A stretch of 64,000 bases of DNA from Candidatus Adamsella avium (GTDB lineage Bacteria > Cyanobacteriota > Vampirovibrionia > Gastranaerophilales > CAJFVJ01). This document shows, in pieces, positions 29,241-38,739 of this stretch (positions are counted from its first letter, which is position 1; the number at the start of each line of letters is the position of its first letter). The position numbers and the translations under genes were made by a program. The notes beneath the pieces were generated by a model. The model was not told where the DNA came from and did no database searches. It was given only the letters and a program-made list of their open reading frames with translations. The stretch is from the NCBI GenBank assembly GCA_904420445.1, contig CAJFVJ010000003.1, positions 62,001 through 126,000 on the forward strand. Reading direction: 5' to 3'.

Positions 29241-29681
29241 TTGAAAAAGTTTATTGCTTTTTTTCTGATTTGCGGATTTTTGAGTGTTTTTCAGATTTGT
29301 TATGCAGGTGTTGACTCTCAAAAAACAGAAACTCCTTCTCAGAATAAGGATAGCGAATTTGCTTTTGAAGTCGGGGAGAAATCATCGACAGATATAAACT
29401 ATCTTTCGGTTATTAGTTCTCTGCTTACAGTTATTTTGCTGATACTCTTATTTGCATGGGTATATAAAAAATTTGTCGGAGTGTCTGCAGAAAAGTTGTT
29501 ATCAGGGAAGATAAAAGAGGCAAAAGAAAACTCAATATCCGTTTTGACAACAACTCCTATAGGTCAGAACAAATATTTACACCTGATAGAAGTAAAAGGT
29601 CAGAAGCTTTTGATAGGTTCTACATCGAATGATATTGTTATGTTGAAAGAAATCTCCGACAAACAAGAGGGGGCAAAATGA
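29241..29681 (+). CDS. FliO-like flagellar biosynthesis protein
   Basis: Signal/TM architecture and FliO-like C-terminus ISVLTTTPIGQNKYLHLIEVKGQKLLIGST. Confidence 0.65.
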   Translation: MKKFIAFFLICGFLSVFQICYAGVDSQKTETPSQNKDSEFAFEVGEKSSTDINYLSVISSLLTVILLILLFAWVYKKFVGVSAEKLLSGKIKEAKENSISVLTTTPIGQNKYLHLIEVKGQKLLIGSTSNDIVMLKEISDKQEGAK

Positions 29682-30565
29682 GAAAAACCGTACAAATAGG
29701 GAATAAACTTGTTGGCGATAATCAAAATTGTTTTATTATTGCAGAGATTGGCATAAATCATAACGGTTCTGTTGATAAAGCAAAGCAGCTTATTGATATA
29801 GCAAAGTTTGCAGGTTGTGATGCCGTCAAATTTCAGAAGAGAACGGTTGATGTTGTCTACACAAAAGAAGAGCTTGAAAGACCGAGAACTTCTCCATTCG
29901 GAGAAACGAACGGCGATTTGAAAAGAGGTCTTGAATTCGGGTATGACGAATATAAAGAGATAGATGAATATTGCAGACAGAAGGATATTCTGTGGTTTGC
30001 TTCATGCTGGGATGAGCAGTCGGTAGATTTTATTGACCAATTTGATGTCCCTTGCTATAAAATAGCCTCGGCATCATTGACCGATGATAATCTGCTTCTT
30101 CATACAAAATCAAAGGGTAAACCTATTCTTCTTGCTGCCGGCATGAGTTCTGAAGAGGAAATTGACCATGCTATAAAGATTCTCGGTGAAGATAATCTTG
30201 TTTTGCTCCAGTGTACATCGACTTATCCTGCAGAGAATAATGAATTGAACCTCAGGGTAATTCAAACATTCAGAGAAAAATACAATATTCCGATAGGCTA
30301 CAGCGGGCATGAAAAGGGTATCATGCCCTCTACAGCAGCTGTTTTGCTCGGTGCATGTGTTGTTGAAAGACATATAACTTTGGATAGGACAATGTGGGGA
30401 AGTGACCATTCGGCTAGTTTAGAGCCTGCAGGGTTGATAAAACTTGTCAGGGATATAAGAAATATCCCTGCTATTTTGGGTTCTCCAAACAAAACTGTAT
30501 TGGAGAGCGAAAAGGCAATAATGAAAAAACTCAGAAGGGTAAAAAACGAGATATGTTGCAACTAG
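29678..30565 (+). CDS. N-acetylneuraminate/pseudaminate/legionaminate synthase family (NeuB-like)
   Basis: FIIAEIGINHNGSVDKAKQLID, CDAVKFQKRT, VLLQCTSTYPAENNELNLRVI, IGYSGHEKG, VERHITLDRTMWGSDHSASLEP. Confidence 0.93.
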   Translation: MRKTVQIGNKLVGDNQNCFIIAEIGINHNGSVDKAKQLIDIAKFAGCDAVKFQKRTVDVVYTKEELERPRTSPFGETNGDLKRGLEFGYDEYKEIDEYCRQKDILWFASCWDEQSVDFIDQFDVPCYKIASASLTDDNLLLHTKSKGKPILLAAGMSSEEEIDHAIKILGEDNLVLLQCTSTYPAENNELNLRVIQTFREKYNIPIGYSGHEKGIMPSTAAVLLGACVVERHITLDRTMWGSDHSASLEPAGLIKLVRDIRNIPAILGSPNKTVLESEKAIMKKLRRVKNEICCN

Positions 30566-31038
30566 AGCATAAAGATAAAATAAAGATGATTATAACGGAT
30601 GTCGACGGTGTGTTGACTGACGGTGGGGTGTATGTGTCTACCCACAGCGAAGAGCAGGTCAAAAAATTGAATTTTAAGGATCTTATGGGGATGGCTCTTG
30701 CTGTAAGACACGGGTATAAACTCGGAATTATATCAGGAGAAAAAAATCAGATTATCGACGGTATAGCAGCACGATTCTCTATAGAAGACGTTCATCAGGG
30801 TATAAGGATTAAACTCCCTGTTTTTCAAAGTATATTGGAAAAATATTCTCTATCTCCTGAAGAAGTTTGCTATATAGGTGATGATGTAAATGATTTGGAA
30901 GTTTTGAAGTTTGTAAAAACAGCAATCACGGTACCTGATGCGAATTTTAAAGTTAAAGAAATAGAAAATATTATTGTTTCAAACTTTTGCGGCGGGCATG
31001 GCGCTTTCCGTGAAGTGGTTGATTCTCTGATTTATTAA
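30553..31038 (+). CDS. KdsC-like HAD phosphatase
   Basis: MIITDVDGVLTDGGVYVSTHSEE, GIISGEKNQIIDGIAARF, VCYIGDDVNDLEVLKFV. Confidence 0.92.
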   Translation: MLQLEHKDKIKMIITDVDGVLTDGGVYVSTHSEEQVKKLNFKDLMGMALAVRHGYKLGIISGEKNQIIDGIAARFSIEDVHQGIRIKLPVFQSILEKYSLSPEEVCYIGDDVNDLEVLKFVKTAITVPDANFKVKEIENIIVSNFCGGHGAFREVVDSLIY

Positions 31039-31051
31039 GGAGAGATTAAAT

Positions 31052-32911
31052 ATGTTCAAAAATAATCTTGAAGCTCTTGAAATAAAAAACAAAGCTCTTG
31101 CAGACAGGATAGCAAAAATAAAACCTGACTCTCTTAAAGATATATCAGCAGCGAGAGCTGAGAACGGCGAGTATATTCTGATTTATAAACAAGTGCCTCT
31201 GCATGATACAAAAGACCCGATGCGTGAGGCAAAGTCTATATGGTTCAGAAATATAAAACAGGAGCTTAAAAATAATGATATTCAGGTTGTTTTTGGCTTA
31301 GGTCTCGGGTATTTATTCAAACGAGCTTATGTCAGCGCAAAGTCAAAAGTCTTTCTTTTTGAGCCGTCGTTAGAGATAATTCGTTTTGTTCTTGAGTATG
31401 TTGATTTTTCAAAAGAAATTCTTGATGACAGGGTGTTTATATTCAACGAGCCTGATGATTTGCTCAAACAATTGAAATCAGATTTTCTGGTCGGTGATAA
31501 CATAGAGTTTATCTATTTGCCGTCGTACGCTGTTTTGTTCAAGGATACTCTTGTAAAACTATCGACAGAGATTTTTGATGTAATAAAAAATAAAACTGTT
31601 GATATGAATACTTTGAGCGTTCACAAAACTTCCACTGCGGTAAAAAATATTCTCCATCATATGAACAACTTTGGAAAAATCAGAGCGGTTGACTCTCTCA
31701 AAGGCTCATTTGAAGGTAAAACAGCTTTAATTGCAGCAGCCGGTCCTTCTTTGAAGGATGATATAGCCGAAATAAAAGCTTCAAGAGATAAGTTTGTTCT
31801 GTTTTCTGTTTCATCTGCGCTTGCTTATTTGATTGAAAACGGAATAACTCCTGATTTTGTCGTTGCTTCTGATATAAACGCAGTTACTTCACGGTATAAA
31901 GATGTTGATAGCAAACAACTTGAAAATATATCTCTTATTTTTGAAGGAAGAGCACAGGGGTATTTGAGCGATAGTCCGTTCAGATACAAAATTTGTTATT
32001 TTTCAAACACGGATAAGATAGCTGATGCCCTTGTTAACAACTTTTCAGGAAATATAAAAACTCATGAATCATCGTTATCTGTCAGTATATTGGCTTTTTA
32101 TGCAGCCAGAGTACTCGGTTTTTCAAACATAATCTATAGCGGGCTTGACCTTGCGATGACTGATAATACTGCTTATGCAAAGAGTGCTTTTTCTGAAATC
32201 GTTTCGAAAGATAAGCTTATTTCTGACTATAATGGTATAAAGGTAGAAAAAAATCTGATTCCTGTTTTATCGGCTGATGGAAAAGAAATTTTGACAAGAG
32301 AAGATTATCTTCTTTTTATCAAACAGTTTGAGGAAATTTTATCAAATGGAGAAAAAATAGTATCAACTGCAAAAAAAGGTGCTCTTGTGAAAGGTATGAC
32401 TTATGAAACTGCTGAGGGCGCTTTAGGAGGTTTGAAAGAGAAATCTCCATGTGTCGAAGAGGTTTTGAACAAGGGTTTTGTTTCTTCAAAAAAAGAATGG
32501 GATGAGTTTTCGAAAAAGGCTTATGAATACCTGTTTTCTCAGAAAGAAATTCTTGATTTGTTGTATCAAAAGACTGTTTATCTCCATGAAAAAACAAAAG
32601 AACTCAAGGATTTTGCAGAAGATGACAACTTTGATTTGAATTTCCTTCAGGAAAAATATGATGAAGAGAAAGACGATTTGTCTTATTTGAGGACGAATAT
32701 TATGAACAATGTTTTCTTGGCGTCATATATGCAGGTTGATTTGCTCAACTATGTTCAGGGATATCAAAAAGAGCATTTACAGAATATTGATATATTTAGA
32801 AAAAATATCTCTTTAGAGCTGGAATTATGTGCTAAAATTATGGATAAATACGAAGACTTGAAGTCTTCTATGGAGTGTGTGCTAAACAATCACTATGAAA
32901 AAAATTCTTAA
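31052..32911 (+). CDS. Motility accessory factor-like (Maf/DUF115, flagellin glycosyltransferase) protein
   Basis: AALIAAAGPSLKDDIAEIK..., LAYLIENGITPDFVVASDIN, YSGLDLAMTDNTAYA; position after NeuB-like gene. Confidence 0.8.
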   Translation: MFKNNLEALEIKNKALADRIAKIKPDSLKDISAARAENGEYILIYKQVPLHDTKDPMREAKSIWFRNIKQELKNNDIQVVFGLGLGYLFKRAYVSAKSKVFLFEPSLEIIRFVLEYVDFSKEILDDRVFIFNEPDDLLKQLKSDFLVGDNIEFIYLPSYAVLFKDTLVKLSTEIFDVIKNKTVDMNTLSVHKTSTAVKNILHHMNNFGKIRAVDSLKGSFEGKTALIAAAGPSLKDDIAEIKASRDKFVLFSVSSALAYLIENGITPDFVVASDINAVTSRYKDVDSKQLENISLIFEGRAQGYLSDSPFRYKICYFSNTDKIADALVNNFSGNIKTHESSLSVSILAFYAARVLGFSNIIYSGLDLAMTDNTAYAKSAFSEIVSKDKLISDYNGIKVEKNLIPVLSADGKEILTREDYLLFIKQFEEILSNGEKIVSTAKKGALVKGMTYETAEGALGGLKEKSPCVEEVLNKGFVSSKKEWDEFSKKAYEYLFSQKEILDLLYQKTVYLHEKTKELKDFAEDDNFDLNFLQEKYDEEKDDLSYLRTNIMNNVFLASYMQVDLLNYVQGYQKEHLQNIDIFRKNISLELELCAKIMDKYEDLKSSMECVLNNHYEKNS

Positions 32912-34721
32912 AGATATAAGAGAAAAAATAAATAATATAAATAAATTTATTGAAGAATATACTTCTCTTGGTAAATCACTCTCACTGCCTGCTAAGGCTT
33001 ATATGAACTGGGGGATTTACCTCGCAAAATTAGGCGACCTTGATAGAGCTATCGAAAAATTTGAAATATCAAATCAGATGTCATCAAAGACTTCTGATGT
33101 TGTTGCAAATCTCGGGATTGCTTTTGCCAAAAAAGGAATGTATGAAGAAGCTATTTTGAAGTTCAAAGAATCTATCAGGATGGACTCTCGATATGTCAAA
33201 GGATATACCCTTCTTGCTGCTGCTCTTGCAGAACAGGGAAGGGATGAAGAGGCATGGCAGTATTATGAGAGTGCAACAAAACTTGCAAAGCACAATTACG
33301 AAACTTATATAAGCTGGGGGATTTCTCTTGCAAAGCGATGCCGGAGGGAGGAGGCTGAAGATAAATTCAGAACAGCTTATTTAATAAATTCTTCCTGCGC
33401 TCAGGCTGTTTTTCTATGGGGGGTGGTCTGCTCAGAGCTGCACAGATATGATGAAGCTGTTGAGAAATTTGATGCAACTCTCAGTTTGGAACCTGAAAAT
33501 TATGAAGCTTTTTATTATAAGGCTTTATCTCTTTTGAAGATGAATAAATTCAAAGAAGCCGAAGAAAATGCAAAACGGAGCATAAATATTCACCCTCAGA
33601 AAATTGAAACTTATATCATTCTTGCAAAATCCTATGTCGGTATGGGTGAAACTGAAAAAGCGCTCAGTTGTTTTGAAACGGCAGAAAAAGTGGAAACTGA
33701 TAATCTCGCTCTGTATTTATCCTGGGCCGAGTGCCTCTACAACGCAGGCATGTATGCTGATACAATTGATAAGCTGAAGATTGCTGAAAAATTAAGTCCT
33801 GATGATGTGACTATGGAGTATTATATGGCGCTTGCTCTCTCCAAAGCCTGTGATGTTGTTGATGCAATAAAATATATGAAGAAAGCTCTGAAAAAACACC
33901 CTAAAGACTTAACGATGATTGCTGATTTGGGAAAATTGTTTTTGCAGAGCAAAGACTATGATAAGGCTATCAGATGTTTTGATGCCGTTCGCAAGAAAAG
34001 CCGTACCAGTACACAGGTTTTTTACAACTATGCGACTGCGTACAGACTGAAGGGCAATCTTGATAAAGCTCTTGAGTATTATAATAAAATGATTGACTAC
34101 AATCCCGAGCATATTCAGTCTTATGTAGATGCTGCGATGATTTATTCTTATATGGGGAATAATAAAGAAGCCATCAGGAAGATGAGAAAAGCCTATCAGC
34201 TGAATAAAGATGACCTCTCGGTTGTTCTTGATTATGCCAAGACTTTGATGAGAGCAGGCGAATTTGTTGACGGTATAGAAAAGCTTGATTATATTCTCTC
34301 AAAAGACCCTGAGTTCATTCCTGCAAATTTATGCAAAATAGAGTCGCTTGTAGAACTCGGAAGGTATAAAGAGGCAGATGAAGTTTTGAAGGGCTTAAGC
34401 GAAAAATATCCGGAAGTTCGTGATGTCAGATTATTCTCTGCTGTATCTTTGATAGAAATAGGGGATAGGCTCAAAGACAATTCTTTTTATACAAGAGCAG
34501 TTGAAGAACTCGAATTTCTGCTCAGGGATGAACCTGACAATATTGATTATTCTTCAAATATTGCATATGCCAGAGCACGCCTTGGAGATATGGACTATTT
34601 TGAGTCAACTTTCCTCAGATTGCTCGAGAATAATCCGGATAAAAAAGAAATTATTTATAAATATTTAAAATTAGCACTCGAAAAACTTGACATTCCTGAT
34701 AGATTTGATACTTTTATATAA
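32895..34721 (+). CDS. TPR-repeat protein
   Basis: Many consecutive TPRs, e.g. AKAYMNWGIYLAKLGDLDRAIEKFEISNQM; overlaps the Maf-like gene. Confidence 0.9.
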   Translation: MKKILKDIREKINNINKFIEEYTSLGKSLSLPAKAYMNWGIYLAKLGDLDRAIEKFEISNQMSSKTSDVVANLGIAFAKKGMYEEAILKFKESIRMDSRYVKGYTLLAAALAEQGRDEEAWQYYESATKLAKHNYETYISWGISLAKRCRREEAEDKFRTAYLINSSCAQAVFLWGVVCSELHRYDEAVEKFDATLSLEPENYEAFYYKALSLLKMNKFKEAEENAKRSINIHPQKIETYIILAKSYVGMGETEKALSCFETAEKVETDNLALYLSWAECLYNAGMYADTIDKLKIAEKLSPDDVTMEYYMALALSKACDVVDAIKYMKKALKKHPKDLTMIADLGKLFLQSKDYDKAIRCFDAVRKKSRTSTQVFYNYATAYRLKGNLDKALEYYNKMIDYNPEHIQSYVDAAMIYSYMGNNKEAIRKMRKAYQLNKDDLSVVLDYAKTLMRAGEFVDGIEKLDYILSKDPEFIPANLCKIESLVELGRYKEADEVLKGLSEKYPEVRDVRLFSAVSLIEIGDRLKDNSFYTRAVEELEFLLRDEPDNIDYSSNIAYARARLGDMDYFESTFLRLLENNPDKKEIIYKYLKLALEKLDIPDRFDTFI

Positions 34722-34753
34722 GTAAATAAGTATGAGGTTAATAGGCAGAAAAA

Positions 34754-35998
34754 ATGAGTATAGTTGTTCAAAAATTCGGAGGAACCTCCGTTGCGGATTC
34801 AGAGAAAATCAAAAATGTCGCACAGGCTGTTATTAAAGAATACAACAACGGCAATCAGGTTGTTGTCGTCGTATCCGCAATGGGACACACAACTGATTAT
34901 CTCGTAGATTTGGCATCTCAGATTTCAAAAACACCGTCTTCACGTGAAATGGATATGCTTCTTGCAACAGGTGAGCAGGTTTCAATAGCTCTATTGACAA
35001 TGGCTTTGCATGAAGCAGGATATAAAGCAATCAGCATGAACGCTTCTCAGGTGGGAATTATTACCGAGAATGTTCATTCAAAGGCAAGAATTATCAAAAT
35101 AGAAACGGAAAAACTGAAAAAGAATCTGGACAATGGTATGATAGTAGTAGTAGCAGGCTTCCAGGGCGTAACCCCCGAAGGAGAAATTACTACTCTCGGC
35201 CGAGGCGGTTCTGATACCTCGGCAGTTGCTCTTGCGGCTGCATTGAATGCAACTCGCTGTGATATTTATACAGATGTTGATGCCGTATACACTGCTGATC
35301 CTCGTATAGTACCAAGAGCATCAAGATTGGATGTGATTTCTTATGAAGAAATGCTTGAACTTGCAAGAGTCGGTGCAAATGTTCTTCATCCTCGTTCAGT
35401 TGAAACAGCAAAACAGTTTAATGTTCCGATGAGGGTGAGAAGCAGTTTTAAACATGATGATGAAGGAACTTTGATTATAGGAGTAAATGATATGGAAATA
35501 TACAGACCAGTAAGCGGTGTAGCTGCTGATTTATCTCAGGTTAAGATTGCAATCTTGAATGTTCCTGATGAACCTGGATTTGCCGCAAAAATCTTTGGTC
35601 AGCTTGCAAAACACAACATCAGCGTTGATATGATTATTCAATCTTACGGTGAAAAAACACTCAAAAGAGATATATCATTTACCGTTGATGATTCTGATTA
35701 TGTAAAAGCCGTATCAATCCTTGATGAAATCAGAAAAGAAGTCGGATTTGGCGAAGTTATTATTGACAAAAACATTGCAAAAGTCAGCATTGTCGGTGCA
35801 GGCATGATTGACAGACCCGGTATTGCAGCTGATATGTTCGAAGCTATCGCTGATGAAGGCATCAACCTCAAGATGATTTCTACAAGTGAAATCAAAATCA
35901 GCTGCGTAATTGATAAGAGTTATGCAAAAGAAGCCGTTCAGGCTCTTCACAAAAAATTTGAGCTTGAATCAGAAGACATCGCTGTTGTTAACGGCTAA
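34754..35998 (+). CDS. lysC: Aspartate kinase with C-terminal ACT domains
   Basis: [53 protein letters not shown], two ACT repeats. Confidence 0.96.
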   Translation: MSIVVQKFGGTSVADSEKIKNVAQAVIKEYNNGNQVVVVVSAMGHTTDYLVDLASQISKTPSSREMDMLLATGEQVSIALLTMALHEAGYKAISMNASQVGIITENVHSKARIIKIETEKLKKNLDNGMIVVVAGFQGVTPEGEITTLGRGGSDTSAVALAAALNATRCDIYTDVDAVYTADPRIVPRASRLDVISYEEMLELARVGANVLHPRSVETAKQFNVPMRVRSSFKHDDEGTLIIGVNDMEIYRPVSGVAADLSQVKIAILNVPDEPGFAAKIFGQLAKHNISVDMIIQSYGEKTLKRDISFTVDDSDYVKAVSILDEIRKEVGFGEVIIDKNIAKVSIVGAGMIDRPGIAADMFEAIADEGINLKMISTSEIKISCVIDKSYAKEAVQALHKKFELESEDIAVVNG

Positions 35999-36023
35999 TA
36001 AGATTTTATTTATCGATACCAGA

Positions 36024-36055
36024 AAAGACCCCTCTTTTTAAGAGGGGTCTTTTCA
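36024..36055. terminator. Bidirectional terminator between lysC and sulP
   Basis: AAAAGACCCCTC-tttttaa-GAGGGGTCTTTT with A and T tracts on both sides. Confidence 0.9.
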
Positions 36056-37636
36056 AGAACAACTTTTTGTGCGCTCTGATGCTTTCTTGAGTGCATTTTC
36101 GTAGTCATAGGCTATATCTTTTTTTGTTATGAACTTTGAGAGTCCGAGTTTCAACAGATTAACAGCTAAAGACCTGTTGTTCAAAATTAAAATAACCTCT
36201 GCTTTTACATCATGAAGTCTTGAGATTATATCTTCAAGAGCAAATATTGCAGAAACATCCATTGTTTTGATATTTTTGCAGTCGACAATAAGACATTCAA
36301 CACCAAGCAGCTCTTCTGCTTTTGCAATAATATGCGATGCTGACCCGAAAAAGAAAATACCGTCGATGTGCAGAATTTTTATTTTATCCTGACATTCTTC
36401 CTGCTCAAAGTGCTCAACATCTTTTATATCTATATTCATCTGAGAGGCAACTTTTGCAGCAAACAGCAATGAGGCAAGAATTATGCCTACACCGACAGCC
36501 AGAATCAAATCATAGAATACCGTAATAAAAAATACAATGCTCATAACAAGCAAATCATATTTTGGCATGTATTTTATGAGCTTCAGGAACTTGTAGTCTA
36601 TGATATCAAATCCTACCTTAATCAAAATCCCTGATAAGACGGCAATCGGTATTTTTGATGCAAACGGTGCAAGGAATATTATGACCGATATCAACAGCAT
36701 AGAGTGAACAACTCCTGATACTCTTGTTGTTCCTCCTGATTTGATGTTTACAACCGTTCTCATTGTTGCACCTGCCCCGGGCAATCCTCCGAAACATCCT
36801 GAAAGAAGGTTACCAATCCCCTGTCCGATAAGCTCTTTGTTTGAATCATGCTTTGTTTTTGTAATCGAATCTGCGACAAGCGAAGTAAGAAGAGAATCAA
36901 CAGAACCGAGCAAAGCAAGAGTGAATGCTGTCGGAATTAGAGCAAGCAGCGTTTCAACAGGTATTTTCCCAAGTTGAAAATCAGGGAATGATGAGGGAAT
37001 TTCTCCGATTGTCTTCACATCAAAATGAAGAATAATACTCAAAATACTTACAAAAACCAGTGCAAGTAAAGCAGGTGGGATTTTTTGCGATATTTTTCTC
37101 GGGGTAAAAAATACCGTCAAAATTGTCAAAACACCTAATATTACACTTTGAACATCCAAGTTATGATAAGATTTGATGAAATCTTTAAACGCAAGAACAG
37201 GCGTGCCCTGTGACTCAAAACCAAGCAGAGGACCTGTCTGCAAAATGATTATAATCATGCCTATCCCGCTCATAAATCCTGAAATGACAGGATAAGGTAC
37301 GTAGTTGATGAGTTTGCCTATTTTGCTTATTCCTAGCAAAATTTGAAACAAACCGCCTAAAAATATAGTCCAGAATATTAATCTGAAATCACCCGGGTGT
37401 GTGGCAACAATTGATGCAACGATAACCGTCATTGGACCTGTGGGACCTGAAATTTGGGTTTGTGTTCCGCCGAAGATTGTTGCAAATAATCCGACTATGA
37501 TTGCACCATATAAACCTGATATAGCACCCAATCCGCTTGCTTCTCCGAAGGCAAGCGCAAGCGGAAGCGCAATTACACCGGCTGTAATACCTCCAAACAG
37601 GTTACCTCTCAAATTTCTTGGCAGTCCTTTTTTCAT
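36053..37636 (-). CDS. SulP-family anion transporter with STAS domain
   Basis: GVIALPLALAFGEASGLGAISGLYGAI, GPTGPMTVI; STAS DCKNIKTMDVSAIFALEDI. Confidence 0.92.
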   Translation of the reverse strand: MKKGLPRNLRGNLFGGITAGVIALPLALAFGEASGLGAISGLYGAIIVGLFATIFGGTQTQISGPTGPMTVIVASIVATHPGDFRLIFWTIFLGGLFQILLGISKIGKLINYVPYPVISGFMSGIGMIIIILQTGPLLGFESQGTPVLAFKDFIKSYHNLDVQSVILGVLTILTVFFTPRKISQKIPPALLALVFVSILSIILHFDVKTIGEIPSSFPDFQLGKIPVETLLALIPTAFTLALLGSVDSLLTSLVADSITKTKHDSNKELIGQGIGNLLSGCFGGLPGAGATMRTVVNIKSGGTTRVSGVVHSMLLISVIIFLAPFASKIPIAVLSGILIKVGFDIIDYKFLKLIKYMPKYDLLVMSIVFFITVFYDLILAVGVGIILASLLFAAKVASQMNIDIKDVEHFEQEECQDKIKILHIDGIFFFGSASHIIAKAEELLGVECLIVDCKNIKTMDVSAIFALEDIISRLHDVKAEVILILNNRSLAVNLLKLGLSKFITKKDIAYDYENALKKASERTKSCS

Positions 37637-37694
37637 AATCCCCTCAAATTAACTGATAATACTTATTATAGCCTAAATCAGATATTTATGTATT

Positions 37695-38423
37695 TTAGTA
37701 AAGAAAATGATTTTTGGCAGTTAATATACACAATTTTTCAAGGGTATTCCTGTATTCTTTTTTTATTTCATCTGGCAGATTTGTTTTTTCATAAACTTTT
37801 CTCAGATTATTCCATTTTTTCAACTGCTTTTTGGGAGTAGCTTTCATGTGAGCAAAAATGTTCAAGCCTTCTTCAAGGCACTCTATAGATGAGTTCATAT
37901 TATCAATTTTATCAAAAGCCGAGATAGCTTGCGCATCGATTGAGGCATGTTGTATGTGCTTCAGATAAGAAATCTGCTTTTCTTCCCAGCTTACATTCTT
38001 TTTTGAGTGAGAAACTTCTTGAACAAGATGGGAAACTCTTGAACCGAATTTTTTTTCAAGCTCTTTATACGTTGTATCAGTATCTTCTACTGTATCATGC
38101 AATATGCCTGCAATAACCGTATCTTTCCCGAAACCAGCCTTTTGAAGTTTTTCTCCTACATTTATGCAGTGCGTGACATAAGGTATTTTTTTTGTCGGGT
38201 GTTTTCTATATTTTCCGTCATGTTTTTGTATTGCAAAAATTACCGCTTCTCTTGTTTCAGGGTCAGAAAAAAGAGAACGTTTTGAGGGTATGAATACATC
38301 TCTATCAGGTGATTTTAGCAAGTTGATAGTAGGAGAGGTATAACTCTTTCTTTCTTGCGTAGGTGTTATCCCTCTAAATGAGAGAAAATTATTTGCTGTG
38401 TTAATTTTGTTTATTACTGCCAT
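37695..38423 (-). CDS. Single-domain (p)ppGpp hydrolase-like HD protein (Mesh1/SAH-like) with N-terminal LSFRG tag
   Basis: AIQKHDGKYRKHPTKKIPYVTHCINVG, AGILHDTVEDTDTTYKELEKKFGSRVSHLVQEVS, SAFDKIDNM; starts MAVINKINTANNFLSFRG. The internal ATG is preferred over the ORF-track start. Confidence 0.82.
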   Translation of the reverse strand: MAVINKINTANNFLSFRGITPTQERKSYTSPTINLLKSPDRDVFIPSKRSLFSDPETREAVIFAIQKHDGKYRKHPTKKIPYVTHCINVGEKLQKAGFGKDTVIAGILHDTVEDTDTTYKELEKKFGSRVSHLVQEVSHSKKNVSWEEKQISYLKHIQHASIDAQAISAFDKIDNMNSSIECLEEGLNIFAHMKATPKKQLKKWNNLRKVYEKTNLPDEIKKEYRNTLEKLCILTAKNHFLY

Positions 38424-38518
38424 ATTCAGTGATACCTGATTTTCATGAATCTCTAAGATGATTATATAAAAAAAGAACATAAATATAAATTGATATTACT
38501 TTTTATGTTCTTTTTTTA

Positions 38519-38668
38519 GGGATTTATATAGCAAATTCCACCAAAAATTTCCAAAACAACGTCATACTGAGCTTTAGCGAAGTATCTCAATAAAAAGGAT
38601 TCTTCTGGTTAAAACCATCAGAATGGCAGACTTTTAATAGTATCTGTGAAATTTGCTATATAAATCCC
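38519..38668. mobile_element. MITE-like 150-bp repeat, copy B
   Basis: TIR GGGATTTATATAGCAAATTCCAC / GTGAAATTTGCTATATAAATCCC; inverted copy of 14821-14970, also 150 bp. Confidence 0.85.
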
Positions 38669-38739
38669 TTTATTTAAGAGTTGTAAATATTTTGCCTGCC
38701 TCTATCAAAAAATAATCTTCAAGGACTTAAACCATCTGA

